This document shows positions 1 through 8,619 of a DNA stretch of 64,000 nucleotides, in pieces; within the stretch, counting starts at the first letter, position 1; every line of letters starts with the position of its first letter. Source of the DNA: JADJYF01 sp965278995. GTDB lineage: Bacteria > Pseudomonadota > Gammaproteobacteria > Ga0077536. A program made the position numbers and the translations under genes. The notes under the pieces were generated by a model. It saw nothing but the letters and a program-made list of their open reading frames with translations. It searched no databases and was not told the origin of the DNA. The DNA is taken from the NCBI GenBank assembly GCA_965278995.1, contig OZ257136.1, positions 2,294,001-2,358,000 on the forward strand, read 5' to 3'.

Positions 1-1159
1 GCCCGCCGACCTGCGCCGTGCGCACCGGGCGGCCGCTCGCCGTGCCTCCACCCCAATCGTTGATCAGTTCGCCCAGGGTGAGCCCGAAAGCAGTCTCTAT
101 CAGTCCGCCCTGCCGTACATTGCCGGCAAGCTGGAACGGCTGAGTGCCACGCGAGCGCCCCATCCCGAAATCGGCATAGTGCGCCGCACCGTGTTGCAGG
201 ATGACCGGCACAGTAGCGAGCGAGATGACGTTGTTGACAACCGTCGGTTGTGCGAACAACCCCTTGTGCGCAGGTAGCGGCGGTTTGAAACGAATTTGCC
301 CGCGCCGACCTTCGAGACTTTCGAGCAGCGCTGTTTCTTCACCGCAAATATATGCACCGGCACCACGTCGCACCTCGAGTGTAAATCGCAAGCCGCTGCC
401 GAGAATGTCCGCGCCGAGATAACCCGTTGCCGTCGCCTGCGCTATCGCTTCGTTCAACACGCGTTCGGCATGCGGATACTCGCTGCGCAGATAGATGTAA
501 CCCCGAGTCGCACCGACAGCGAGGCCCGCGATGGTCATGCCCTCGATCAGAACATATGGGTCGCCTTCCATCAGCATGCGATCGGCAAACGTGCCGGAGT
601 CGCCTTCGTCGGCGTTGCAGACGATGTATTTCTGCGTGCCTGGTGCATCGGCAACGGTCTTCCACTTGATGCCGGTAGGAAATGCCGCGCCACCGCGCCC
701 GCGCAGACCGCTGTCGGTGACTTGCTGAACGATGGCCGACGGCGCCAGTTCGAGCGCGTGCCGCAGGCCGACATAACCATCGAGTGCCACATATTCAGCG
801 ATAGACGTCGGCGCGATCAGGCCGACACGGCGAAACGTCAGACGCTGCTGGTTACGCAGCCACGGCAGATCGACAGTCGCGCCGAGCGCCAGCGGATGCT
901 GCCCGCCGCGCAGGAAGCCGGCCTCGAACAGACTGGCGACCTGCGCTGAACCGACCGGACCGTAAGCCACGCGTTCGCCGTTGCACACCACTTCGACCAG
1001 CGGCTCCAGCCAGTACAGGCCGCGTGAACCGTTGCGTACCACAGTGATCGACAGTCCACGACTTGCGGCCTCCGCTTCTATGGCGCGTGCGACCTCATCG
1101 GCACCGACGGCGAGTGCGCCAGCGTCGCCAGGAACATAAATGGTGACGGGCTCAGTCAC
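1..1159 (-). CDS. fdsB: NAD-dependent formate dehydrogenase beta subunit (NuoF-like), 3' end outside window
   Basis: This subunit transfers electrons from the formate dehydrogenase Fe-S chain through FMN to NAD+ in the cytoplasm. About 386 codons are visible. The N-terminal thioredoxin-like part (VTIYVPGDAGALAVGADEV, then NGSRGLYWLEPLVEV) is typical of FdsB and not of plain NuoF. It is followed by the FMN/NAD region with GLRGRGGAAFPTGIKW and CNADEGDSGTFADR. The C-terminal [4Fe-4S] cysteines lie beyond the window. The start is GTG at 1159, which overlaps the fdsG stop as GTGA, so the two are translationally coupled. HoxF of NAD-reducing hydrogenases is the main alternative, but the N-terminal match favours formate dehydrogenase. 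The catalytic fdsA should follow to the left. Confidence 0.9.
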   Translation of the reverse strand, partial: MTEPVTIYVPGDAGALAVGADEVARAIEAEAASRGLSITVVRNGSRGLYWLEPLVEVVCNGERVAYGPVGSAQVASLFEAGFLRGGQHPLALGATVDLPWLRNQQRLTFRRVGLIAPTSIAEYVALDGYVGLRHALELAPSAIVQQVTDSGLRGRGGAAFPTGIKWKTVADAPGTQKYIVCNADEGDSGTFADRMLMEGDPYVLIEGMTIAGLAVGATRGYIYLRSEYPHAERVLNEAIAQATATGYLGADILGSGLRFTLEVRRGAGAYICGEETALLESLEGRRGQIRFKPPLPAHKGLFAQPTVVNNVISLATVPVILQHGAAHYADFGMGRSRGTQPFQLAGNVRQGGLIETAFGLTLGELINDWGGGTASGRPVRTAQVGG

Positions 1160-1665
1160 GGTCTGCTGCTCGAATCCGGGCGCGCAAATGGACCAGAGCA
1201 CAGACCAGCCAGCAGCGCATCGACGCGTGCGATATCGAGACGGCCGTGTACTTGTCCGTCGATCATCAGACTCGGTGCACACGCACAAAGACCCAGGCAA
1301 TACGCCGGTTCCAAAGTCACCGCGCCATCGGCAGTCGTGTCATGAAAACCGATATTCAAACGACGGCGAAGATGGTCTTCGAGTGCCGCCCCGCCCATTG
1401 CCTGGCAAGCCTCGGCACGACACAGGCGCAATACGTGCTGGCCAACGGGCTCCGTGCGGAAATCGTGGTAAAAAGACAGCACGCCATGGACGTCGGCACG
1501 GGAGAGATTCAGACCCAGGGCGATCGACTCGACCGCGGCGGGCGGCACGAAACCGAGTTCGTCCTGGATCATGTGCAACACGGGTAGCAGAGCACCGGGC
1601 ACATCGCGACAGGCATCGATCGCGCGGGCTACGGCCTGCTCCCGTACCTGATCGGTAACGGTCAT
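1156..1665 (-). CDS. fdsG: Formate dehydrogenase gamma subunit (NuoE-like [2Fe-2S] protein)
   Basis: A 169-aa thioredoxin-fold [2Fe-2S] protein of the soluble NAD-linked formate dehydrogenase, which helps carry electrons between the molybdenum subunit and FMN. The four cluster cysteines are C82, C87 (Cx4C, CRAEAC) and C123, C127 (Cx3C, CLGLC). The start is the ATG at 1665 (MTVTDQ) because GGAG lies six bases upstream. An in-frame ATG at 1692 would add nine residues without a good ribosome site. The gene is first in a GTGA-coupled unit with fdsB. The product could oxidise formate arising from the C1 flux of the N-methylglutamate operon at 27407-36880. Confidence 0.9.
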   Translation of the reverse strand: MTVTDQVREQAVARAIDACRDVPGALLPVLHMIQDELGFVPPAAVESIALGLNLSRADVHGVLSFYHDFRTEPVGQHVLRLCRAEACQAMGGAALEDHLRRRLNIGFHDTTADGAVTLEPAYCLGLCACAPSLMIDGQVHGRLDIARVDALLAGLCSGPFARPDSSSRP

Positions 1666-1879
1666 GCAGAGCTCCATGGAAGCAATGACCATCGGCGCCC
1701 GCGCCGCCCGATAGCACTCGAAAAGGTGATTGGCCAGGCTTGCCGTGCCACCTCCACAGCGGAGCCGGCCGTTGCCTAAGCATATTTCACGTACTTAACA
1801 CTGGAAGGATAGTGGAATCCACGACATAGTTAAAGGCGGACAGGCTATGGTCAGTAATTGACCGGACAAATGGAGGAGC

Positions 1880-2590
1880 ATGGCAATGGCGTCCGGACAA
1901 TCTCTCCCTCCAGGTCAGTTTGCATTCCCATCTTTTGATCGCTTCGGCCTCGGTTTATTTGCAAACAGGTTTCCGGACAGTCCCAGTGCGGTTCGAATAT
2001 CCGTTGCTGGCGATGTTGGAACCGCGCTAGTTGTAGGCGAGCAACTTAATAGCCTTCCACGAGTCGAACAGGTTTCTCATTTTCATTGCGTAACCACCTG
2101 GTCGGTTCTGAATCTACATTGGCGCGGATACCGATTCGCTGATTTTTACGAGCGCATCGTTCTGCCGCTTGCGAGGCCTGATGAAAAGTCTCAGTTCGTC
2201 GTTCTGAAGGGCCAGGATGGATACAGGACGTGCATGTATCTTCCCGATCTCCTTCAACCTGATGTGTTGTTAGCCGACACGCTCAATGACGAGCCACTTG
2301 GCATCGCGCACGGAGCCCCCATACGAATCGTTGCACCCGCGCATTACGGATATAAAAATATGAAACACATTTGCGCAATCGAGTTTTGGATTGACCGACG
2401 CAACTATACCTTCCCTTTCCCCTACCCAAGCTTCATGGATCATCCGCGCGCTCGCGTCGAATTTGAAGAGCGCGGACGCTTATTTCCGTCATCGTGGCTG
2501 CGATACTTCTACCGTGCATTAATTCCATGGGTGCGGTATACGTCCCGAAGCGCACTCGAGAAATATCAGCGCAGAAATGGTGATTGCTGA
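1880..2590 (+). CDS. Sulfite-oxidase-fold molybdopterin-binding protein
   Basis: A 236-aa protein with the oxidoreductase molybdopterin-binding (SUOX) fold. C70 in HCVTTWS sits where the family cysteine that ligates molybdenum is found, followed by LHWRGYRFADF. The later HYGYKNMKHICAIEF segment matches the end of the domain. There is no heme or dimerisation domain and no signal peptide, so it is probably cytoplasmic with unknown substrate. The GGAGG just upstream suits either ATG 1880 or ATG 1886. The region is visibly richer in A/T than its neighbours, which hints at transfer together with the next gene. The C-terminal 40 residues are basic and aromatic and were not recognised. Confidence 0.7.
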   Translation: MAMASGQSLPPGQFAFPSFDRFGLGLFANRFPDSPSAVRISVAGDVGTALVVGEQLNSLPRVEQVSHFHCVTTWSVLNLHWRGYRFADFYERIVLPLARPDEKSQFVVLKGQDGYRTCMYLPDLLQPDVLLADTLNDEPLGIAHGAPIRIVAPAHYGYKNMKHICAIEFWIDRRNYTFPFPYPSFMDHPRARVEFEERGRLFPSSWLRYFYRALIPWVRYTSRSALEKYQRRNGDC

Positions 2591-2701
2591 CCGGCCGGTG
2601 GAGCGTACGTCTTCGTGCTTCGCGGTCCAGCCCTGCTCAAAGGCACGTCACGGCTGCTATCTATGCGCGCTCGACGGTGGGTCCATGGTCGGGCATTTCT
2701 G

Positions 2702-3721
2702 ATGAGCAATCCATTGCAAGCCCGAAACCTTGCAGTATTGCGCACCGTGCTTGCTTTGATGGCGTTACCGTCATTCCTCGTTTGCACCCATGCGAACGCA
2801 GAATCAAAACATGCACTCGAAAACTTCAAGAAATACACTGAAGCGCTCAACGTCTACCACGACAGTGCCAGGGCGGCGGCTGACGGATATATTCACTACG
2901 ATGGCTACGATACGTTCAGCATGGGTGAACACTGGTACAACCGGGATGTATTCGAATCGGGAATCTGTACTGGACGCCGCCCCTCGCATCTTCAATACCT
3001 GGTTATCGATGGCGTACGTGAGCTGATTGGTGCCGGCTACGTCTGTCTGCCAGCGGATAAAAAGCGCGCTGCTCCAGAAGTATTCGCTGCGGACGTCAAA
3101 TGGCACACACATGGGCCGGCCTGGTGCCTGCTTCCTAACGGTGCGGCTGAAGACTTTGTGGATTTGGCGAATGCCGTTCCGAATGAATTGACCAGTGCTA
3201 CCTGGCAGACCGTCTGCCAGGAACAGGGCGGCCAGCCCGCGCTTCAAAACGTCAGAATGGTCCACACGTGGAACTGGATCCCAGCCCCGAACGGATTGTC
3301 CTCGCACGAGAACCTTGCCATTCCGTTTCTACGTGCGGGCCTGCCGACGCCAAGTGCAGACTATCTCGACTCTGCCATCGGCTTGGCGGTGATTCGCACG
3401 TTAAGACTTGCTCATGGCGACACGCAGTGGTGGTATTGGCGAGGATTCAACGTCATCGGCGCGAGCGACGAACAGAAGCGAGAGGGATGGCGAATTCTGG
3501 AAGAAGCGAAATTGGACGGTCAGGGTATTCAAAAGCACATGGTCGAACCGAGTGATTCAAGAGATCTGGCATTCAAGACATTAGCGGTCGAGGGTGACCG
3601 CGCCATCGATTCGATGCGAGAGCGCCTGACGGGTGTCTTCACCGCAGAACAGATGCGGATCCTCAAAGCGTATATAGACCCCATCCAAGCGCATGTTCAG
3701 CACGGCCACGAGCATCATTGA
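2702..3721 (+). CDS. Secreted histidine-rich protein of unknown function
   Basis: A 339-aa protein when started at MSNPLQ (2702). The ORF stays open to an ATG at 2615, but only the later start places a signal peptide (hydrophobic LRTVLALMALPSFLVC, then ANA/ES near residue 33) at the N-terminus. The mature part has several aromatic-histidine motifs: GEHWYN (H77), WHTHGPAW (H135, H137), HTWNW (H188) and SSHENL (H202). It ends in HVQHGHEHH. This suggests a periplasmic metal-binding protein, perhaps copper or zinc, but no family was recognised. Base composition is AT-richer than flanking genes, like the molybdopterin gene upstream. The strong conservation-like motifs argue that it is a real gene. 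Confidence 0.6.
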   Translation: MSNPLQARNLAVLRTVLALMALPSFLVCTHANAESKHALENFKKYTEALNVYHDSARAAADGYIHYDGYDTFSMGEHWYNRDVFESGICTGRRPSHLQYLVIDGVRELIGAGYVCLPADKKRAAPEVFAADVKWHTHGPAWCLLPNGAAEDFVDLANAVPNELTSATWQTVCQEQGGQPALQNVRMVHTWNWIPAPNGLSSHENLAIPFLRAGLPTPSADYLDSAIGLAVIRTLRLAHGDTQWWYWRGFNVIGASDEQKREGWRILEEAKLDGQGIQKHMVEPSDSRDLAFKTLAVEGDRAIDSMRERLTGVFTAEQMRILKAYIDPIQAHVQHGHEHH

Positions 3722-3753
3722 CCGCCGGGAGACGCAGTCCCTCTCGTCCTGAT

Positions 3754-5235
3754 TCACTCTCTCGTTAATGCTGCTGATGCGCTACTTGCCGCAGAATCGC
3801 TCTCCCACCCTCCCCCGAGCGCGAGATGGATGTCGACGAGCGACTGCGCGAGCTGGATTTCCGACAGCGCCAGTTGATCGTCGATCAACAACAGATTGCG
3901 TTCGGCGTCGAGTACCGTGAGGAAATCCTCGGCACCTTCGCGGTAACGCAGACGCGCCAGGCGGGAAGCGTCGCGACTGGCGGTACGTGCTTCGGCCAGC
4001 TGGTCGCGCCGATTGCGTTCGTTGCGCCAGCTGCTGAGTGCAGTATCGACTTCTTCCAGCGCGGTCGTGACCGTTGCTTCGTAGCGGGCGAGATTAGCCG
4101 TCATCGCGCTGTCGGCCTGACGAATGCGCGCATAGATAGCCTCGCGGTCGAAGAGATTCCAGGTAATCGACGGCCCCAGCGCCAGGAACGGCGCAGCCGC
4201 AGTGACAAGATCCGATGGATGTGCTGCGCCGACGCCGACCCGACCGCCCATGGAGACGGTCGGAAACAGATCGGCGGTGGCCACCCCGATACGTGCAGTA
4301 GTTGCCGCGAGTGCGCGCTCAGCGGCTTGAATATCAGGCCGTCGACGCAGCAGATCGGCAGGCGCGCCAATCGCCACCAGGGGCGGCATCGGCGGTAGCG
4401 GCCGATGCTGAGCGAGCTTCCCGTCAAGTGTTCCTGGTGATTGGCCGGTCAATGTGGTCAAGCGATTCTGGGCGCTTCGAACAGCTGCTTCCAGGCGCGG
4501 CATAGTGGCCTGACTGTTCAGCAGCTGAGTGCGCGCGCGCGCCACGTCGAGTTCAGTCGCCGCGCCTTCACGGTTCAGAAGAACCACCAGGTCCAGTGTC
4601 TGCCGCTGTACCGAGACATTACGGTTGGCCACATCGAGCCGGACCTGCGCGCCGCGCATATCGATGTAGGCACGCCCGACTGCGGCCAGCACCGAGGTCA
4701 GCACATCGTGACGCAATGCCTCCAGTGAGCCGACCTCGGCCACTGCAGCTTCGATCGAGCGCCGCACTCGGCCGAACAAATCGAGCTCCCAGGCGAGATC
4801 AAGGCTCCAGGTCGAACTGGTCGTGGTCGGCAGCGCATCGTGCGGATCCGCCGTCGGCAGCAGTGCGCCGGCTTCGCGCCGCTCCTGGATGACACCGTTG
4901 GCATTGACTGTAGGTAAACGCCGTGTGTCGACCTGCGCGAGGATCGCGCGTGCGGCATCGATATTCGCTGCCGCGACCCGCAGGTCGTAGTTGGCGGTCA
5001 CAGCCTGACTCATCAACTCGTCGAGCAGCGGATCGGCAAGCTGACGCCACCACTCCGTTGGCGGCTCGGTGATCGCGACAACGTTGCTGACGTCGGCCGA
5101 CGTAGCACTGGCCGACGGAAAAGTAGCTTCCATGCTCACGGCGCTGGCCGGCGGTCCGTCGTAATCAGGCCCGACAGCTGCGCAGGCCGAGAGCACGGCA
5201 ATGCCAGTGCCGAGTAAAGCGTACCGTACACTCAT
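3754..5235 (-). CDS. RND efflux outer-membrane factor lipoprotein (NodT/OprM type)
   Basis: A 493-aa TolC-like outer-membrane channel protein that would complete the tripartite efflux pump encoded upstream. The N-terminus MSVRYALLGTGIAVLSACA is a lipoprotein signal with lipobox LSAC. Two TolC-type repeats follow, including PTEWWRQLADPLLDELM, WELDLFGRVRRSIEAA, LLRRRPDIQAAERALAA and WNLFDREAIYARI. The start ATG at 5235 overlaps the stop of a preceding 31-codon mini-ORF as ATGA. That mini-ORF comes from a tandem triplication of the pump/channel junction, so expression may depend on coupling through two tiny ORFs. It is last in the operon. Confidence 0.92.
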   Translation of the reverse strand: MSVRYALLGTGIAVLSACAAVGPDYDGPPASAVSMEATFPSASATSADVSNVVAITEPPTEWWRQLADPLLDELMSQAVTANYDLRVAAANIDAARAILAQVDTRRLPTVNANGVIQERREAGALLPTADPHDALPTTTSSTWSLDLAWELDLFGRVRRSIEAAVAEVGSLEALRHDVLTSVLAAVGRAYIDMRGAQVRLDVANRNVSVQRQTLDLVVLLNREGAATELDVARARTQLLNSQATMPRLEAAVRSAQNRLTTLTGQSPGTLDGKLAQHRPLPPMPPLVAIGAPADLLRRRPDIQAAERALAATTARIGVATADLFPTVSMGGRVGVGAAHPSDLVTAAAPFLALGPSITWNLFDREAIYARIRQADSAMTANLARYEATVTTALEEVDTALSSWRNERNRRDQLAEARTASRDASRLARLRYREGAEDFLTVLDAERNLLLIDDQLALSEIQLAQSLVDIHLALGGGWESDSAASSASAALTRE

Positions 5236-5327
5236 GCCACCGGCCCGCCCATCTTCACGGGCACAGCCACCGCGCAGGCCGAGTGCACGGCAATGCCAGT
5301 GCCGAGTAAAGCGAGACGTACACTCAT
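5232..5327 (-). CDS. 31-codon mini-ORF created by junction duplication (second of two)
   Basis: It starts at ATG 5327 within the stop of the preceding mini-ORF and ends at 5232, overlapping the channel gene start at 5235 as ATGA. It appears identical in sequence to the first mini-ORF. Three consecutive ATGA overlaps spaced exactly 92 bases apart keep a re-initiating ribosome in register (31 codons plus stop is 96 nt, minus a 4-nt overlap). Confidence 0.45.
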   Translation of the reverse strand: MSVRLALLGTGIAVHSACAVAVPVKMGGPVA

Positions 5328-5419
5328 GCCACCGGCCCGCCCATCTTCACGGGCACAGCCACCGCGCAGGCCGAGTGCACGGCAATGCCAGTGCCGAGTA
5401 AAGCGAGACGTACACTCAT
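5324..5419 (-). CDS. 31-codon mini-ORF created by junction duplication (first of two)
   Basis: It starts at ATG 5419, overlapping the RND pump stop as ATGA, and encodes a lipoprotein-like leader (MSVRLALLGTGIAVHSACA) fused to the last ten or so residues of the pump. It stops at 5324 inside the next ATGA. The lipobox leucine at -3 is replaced by histidine, so lipidation is doubtful. Its likely role, if any, is to carry ribosomes from the pump gene to the channel gene. It may also be a neutral by-product of the repeat. Confidence 0.45.
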   Translation of the reverse strand: MSVRLALLGTGIAVHSACAVAVPVKMGGPVA

Positions 5420-8400
5420 GCCACCGGCCCGCCCATCTTCACGGGCACAGCCACCGCGGCGCGCCCCGCGCGGCGACGGGAAATCCAGTCCGCGCTGCCG
5501 CGGCAGACGATATAGAACACAGGGGTAAAGATAAGGCCGAAAAATGTTACGCCCAGCATGCCGGAGAACACCGCTGTGCCGAGCGACTGACGCATTTCGG
5601 CACCGGCACCTGTCGCGATCATCAAAGGCACCACGCCCATGATGAAGGCGAACGAAGTCATCAGAATCGGCCGCAATCTCGTGCGCGCGGCCTGCGCCGC
5701 TGCTTCCCTGGCGGTCAACCCCTGACGTTCGCCCTGCAGTGCGAATTCGACAATCAGGATGGCATTCTTCGCGGCCAGGCCGATCAGGACGATAAAGCCA
5801 ATCTGGACCAGAATGTTGTTGTCCATGCCGCGCAAATTCACGCCTGTAACAGAGGCCAGCAGACACATCGGTACGATAAGGATTACGGCCAGCGGGAGCA
5901 TCCAGCTTTCGTACAGCGCCGCCAGCACCAGGAACACGAACGCTACAGCAAGAGAGAATGCGACCGGTGCAGTATTGCCGGCGAGTTTCTCCTGCAACGC
6001 CAGATCGGTCCACTCGAAGCCGTATCCCTCGGGCAGAACATCGGCCGCGATGGCCTCGACGGCCTCAATTGACTCGCCTGTCGAGACGCCGGGCGCTGGC
6101 ACGCCTTGGATCTCGACGGCGGTATAGAGGTTGTAGCGCGACACACGATATGGCCCGGTCAGGTCGCGAAAAGTGGTCAGCGAGCCGAGCGGCACCATCG
6201 CGCCATTGTCCGAGCGCGTGCGTAGTTTGAGCAGATCTTCACGCTGATCGCGAAATTCGCCGTCAGCCTGCGCCGTCACCCGGTAGGTGCGGCCAAGAAA
6301 GTTGAAATCGTTGACGTAGGCAGATCCGAGATAGATCTCGAGCGCGTCGAGCACTTTCTCGACTGGTACACGCAACTTCTCGGCGCGTGAGCGATCGATA
6401 TCGGCAAAGACTTTCGGTGTGCCCGTATTGAACGAAGTGAACACACGCGCGAGTCGTGGGTCGGTGTTGGCACGCGCAATGAATTCCTGAGTGACTTTTT
6501 CGAGCGCATCGATGCCATGCCCGCCTTGGTCCTGGATATACAGTTTCCAGCCACCGCCCGTTCCGATGCCACGCACCGGCGGCGGCGGTATGACGAATGC
6601 CATGGCTTCCTTGATCCCGCCGTAGCGCTTCTGCACCTCGGCCACCGTCTGTGTAATGCTGCGGCCCATCGCAGCGCGTTCTGCGTACGGTTTGAGCGGT
6701 GAGAAGATCGCGCCGGCATTTGGCGCATTGGTTCGCGTAGCGCCATCGAAGCCTGCGAACCCCGCGGCGTGCGCAATTTCTGGCATATCCATCAAAACGG
6801 ACGTGGCATGACGCACGACTTCATCGGTACGCGTGACAGACGCTCCGGGCGGCAGCTGAAAAATCGAGATCAGATAGCCTTGGTCTTGATCCGGTATGAA
6901 CCCGGTCGGCGTGTTGCGGAACTGTATACCGGTCAGCACGATGAGTCCGGCATAGATCAACAGCGCGACGGTGGCCATCCGCAACACACGATTGACGAGG
7001 CGGCCGTAACCTCGTGAAAAAGCGTCGAAGCTGCGATTGAACAGCACCGCAATGAAAGTGAACGGCGAAAGCAGTACTTGGCGCCAGGCTGCGCGTCTGG
7101 GATGAGACTCGTGTGCGCGCAACAGCAGCGCACCGAGGGCCGGAGACAACGTGAGTGAAACGACCGCCGAGATTACCGTCGCGCTCGCTACGGTCAATGC
7201 GAACTGCTGATAGAACGCACCGGAAATGCCGGTAATGAATGCCGTTGGGATGAACACCGCCGACAAAACCAGCGCAATCGCGACCAGTGCTCCGCCGACT
7301 TCGTCCATGGTCTTGTGCGCGGCCTCGCGCGGTGTCAGTCCAGTGGCGAGATAGCGCTCGATGTTCTCGACCACGACGATGGCATCGTCGACGGCGATAC
7401 CGACGGCCAGCACGAGGCCGAACAAGGTCAGGTTGTTGATGGAAAATCCGAAAGCCTGCATGACGGCAAATGTGCCGATAAGCGCTATCGGGATCGCAAT
7501 AATAGGGATAATGGCTGCCCGCCACGACTGCAGGAACAGCAGGATAACAAGCACCACCAGAAGCATCGCCTCGAAGATGGTCAGATACACTTCGTGGACC
7601 GAGTCTGCGATGAACTGGGTGGGATTGAATGCAACTGTCGCAGCAACGCCGGACGGCATATCTTTGCGCGCTTCGGCGAGAACGCCCTCAATGGCACGCG
7701 CCGTTTCCAGCGCGTTGGAACCGGGGCGCTGGAAAATCGGCATCGGCAATGCCGGCTTGCCGTCGAGATAACCGATGGTCGAGTAATCCTGCGCACCGAG
7801 TTCGATCCGGGCGATGTCACGCAGCCGAGTGATACGCCCGCCGTCAGAACGTTTGACGACGATGTCCCCGAACTGGGTCGGTTCGAGGAAGCGACCTTGG
7901 CTCTCTATCGGCAGCTCGAACGCGGCGGGATTCGGTACCGGCAGCTGATTCAGGCGACCGGAGGCGACCTGCACGTTGTTCTCGCGCACGGCGTCGACCA
8001 CTTCAGTGGCGATCAGGTCGAGCGCGGCGGCTTTTTCCGGGTCGATCCAGATGCGCATCGAATACGCACGTTCGGCAAAAATATTGACCTGCCCGACACC
8101 TTTCAGGCGGGCCAGGCGATCGACGAGCTGGGTGCGTGCGTAATTCGACAGATAAGTCGCGTCGCGCGAGCCATCGGGTGAGTTGAGGTGCGAAACCATC
8201 AGCATGTCCGGCGAATTGCGCGCGACATTCACCCCGAGCCGGCGCACGTCTTCCGGCAAACGCGGCTCCGCGATCGCAACGCGGTTCTGGACCAGAACCT
8301 GCGCAAGATCGAGATTCGTCCCGAGTTCGAATGTCACACTGATGGTGAGTCTGCCGTCGCCCGTCGAGGACGACTGCATGAACAGCATGCCATCGACACC

Positions 8401-8616
8401 GTTGACCTCCTGCTCAAGCGGGGTTGCGACGGTCTCGGCGATAGTCTCTGCACTGGCGCCCGGATAGGTCGCCGTGACCTGGATGGTCGGCGGCACGATG
8501 TCGGGGTACTGCGCAACCGGCAGCGTGAAATAGGCTATCGCGCCGACCAGCGTGATGATGATGGAAATGACCGAAGCGAAAATCGGTCGATCGATGAAAA
8601 AATGCGAGAAGCGCAT
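5416..8616 (-). CDS. RND multidrug efflux pump, inner-membrane permease (HAE1/AcrB family)
   Basis: A 1066-aa proton-driven exporter of the AcrB/MexB type, which assembles as a trimer with the adaptor and channel of the same operon. It begins MRFSHFFIDRPIFASVISI, the usual first transmembrane helix, and continues with YPDIVPPTIQVTATYPGAS of the porter domain. The proton-relay aspartates are in GIAVDDAIVVVENI of TM4 near residue 405. The second half repeats the fold (PVAFSLAVAFVFLVLAALYES; GLAAKNAILIVEFA). Length is normal for HAE1 pumps. It starts three bases after the adaptor stop. Its last codons belong to the triplicated 92-bp unit, so the C-terminus VPVKMGGPVA may have been shaped by the duplication. 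No regulator gene adjoins it. Confidence 0.95.
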   Translation of the reverse strand: MRFSHFFIDRPIFASVISIIITLVGAIAYFTLPVAQYPDIVPPTIQVTATYPGASAETIAETVATPLEQEVNGVDGMLFMQSSSTGDGRLTISVTFELGTNLDLAQVLVQNRVAIAEPRLPEDVRRLGVNVARNSPDMLMVSHLNSPDGSRDATYLSNYARTQLVDRLARLKGVGQVNIFAERAYSMRIWIDPEKAAALDLIATEVVDAVRENNVQVASGRLNQLPVPNPAAFELPIESQGRFLEPTQFGDIVVKRSDGGRITRLRDIARIELGAQDYSTIGYLDGKPALPMPIFQRPGSNALETARAIEGVLAEARKDMPSGVAATVAFNPTQFIADSVHEVYLTIFEAMLLVVLVILLFLQSWRAAIIPIIAIPIALIGTFAVMQAFGFSINNLTLFGLVLAVGIAVDDAIVVVENIERYLATGLTPREAAHKTMDEVGGALVAIALVLSAVFIPTAFITGISGAFYQQFALTVASATVISAVVSLTLSPALGALLLRAHESHPRRAAWRQVLLSPFTFIAVLFNRSFDAFSRGYGRLVNRVLRMATVALLIYAGLIVLTGIQFRNTPTGFIPDQDQGYLISIFQLPPGASVTRTDEVVRHATSVLMDMPEIAHAAGFAGFDGATRTNAPNAGAIFSPLKPYAERAAMGRSITQTVAEVQKRYGGIKEAMAFVIPPPPVRGIGTGGGWKLYIQDQGGHGIDALEKVTQEFIARANTDPRLARVFTSFNTGTPKVFADIDRSRAEKLRVPVEKVLDALEIYLGSAYVNDFNFLGRTYRVTAQADGEFRDQREDLLKLRTRSDNGAMVPLGSLTTFRDLTGPYRVSRYNLYTAVEIQGVPAPGVSTGESIEAVEAIAADVLPEGYGFEWTDLALQEKLAGNTAPVAFSLAVAFVFLVLAALYESWMLPLAVILIVPMCLLASVTGVNLRGMDNNILVQIGFIVLIGLAAKNAILIVEFALQGERQGLTAREAAAQAARTRLRPILMTSFAFIMGVVPLMIATGAGAEMRQSLGTAVFSGMLGVTFFGLIFTPVFYIVCRGSADWISRRRAGRAAVAVPVKMGGPVA

Positions 8617-8619
8617 CCG

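Larger units (their letters stand above)
5182..5457. repeat. Three tandem copies of a 92-bp unit at the RND pump / outer-membrane factor junction
   Basis: Copies lie at 5182-5273, 5274-5365 and 5366-5457. The two right-hand copies appear identical. The left copy differs at a few bases, including the one that makes the real lipobox LSAC instead of HSAC. On the minus strand each unit holds the last codons of the pump gene (VPVKMGGPVA, stop), the ATGA overlap, and the first 19 codons of the channel lipoprotein. It is therefore a duplicated gene junction, not a CRISPR or REP array. Confidence 0.93.

Noticed and set aside
1..1665. NAD-reducing hydrogenase HoxE/HoxF
   Set aside because: The N-terminal segment of the large protein matches FdsB, and no hydrogenase genes are seen.
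5182..5457. Possible CRISPR-like array
   Set aside because: Units are adjacent without unique spacers and contain the ends of two genes, so this is a duplicated gene junction.
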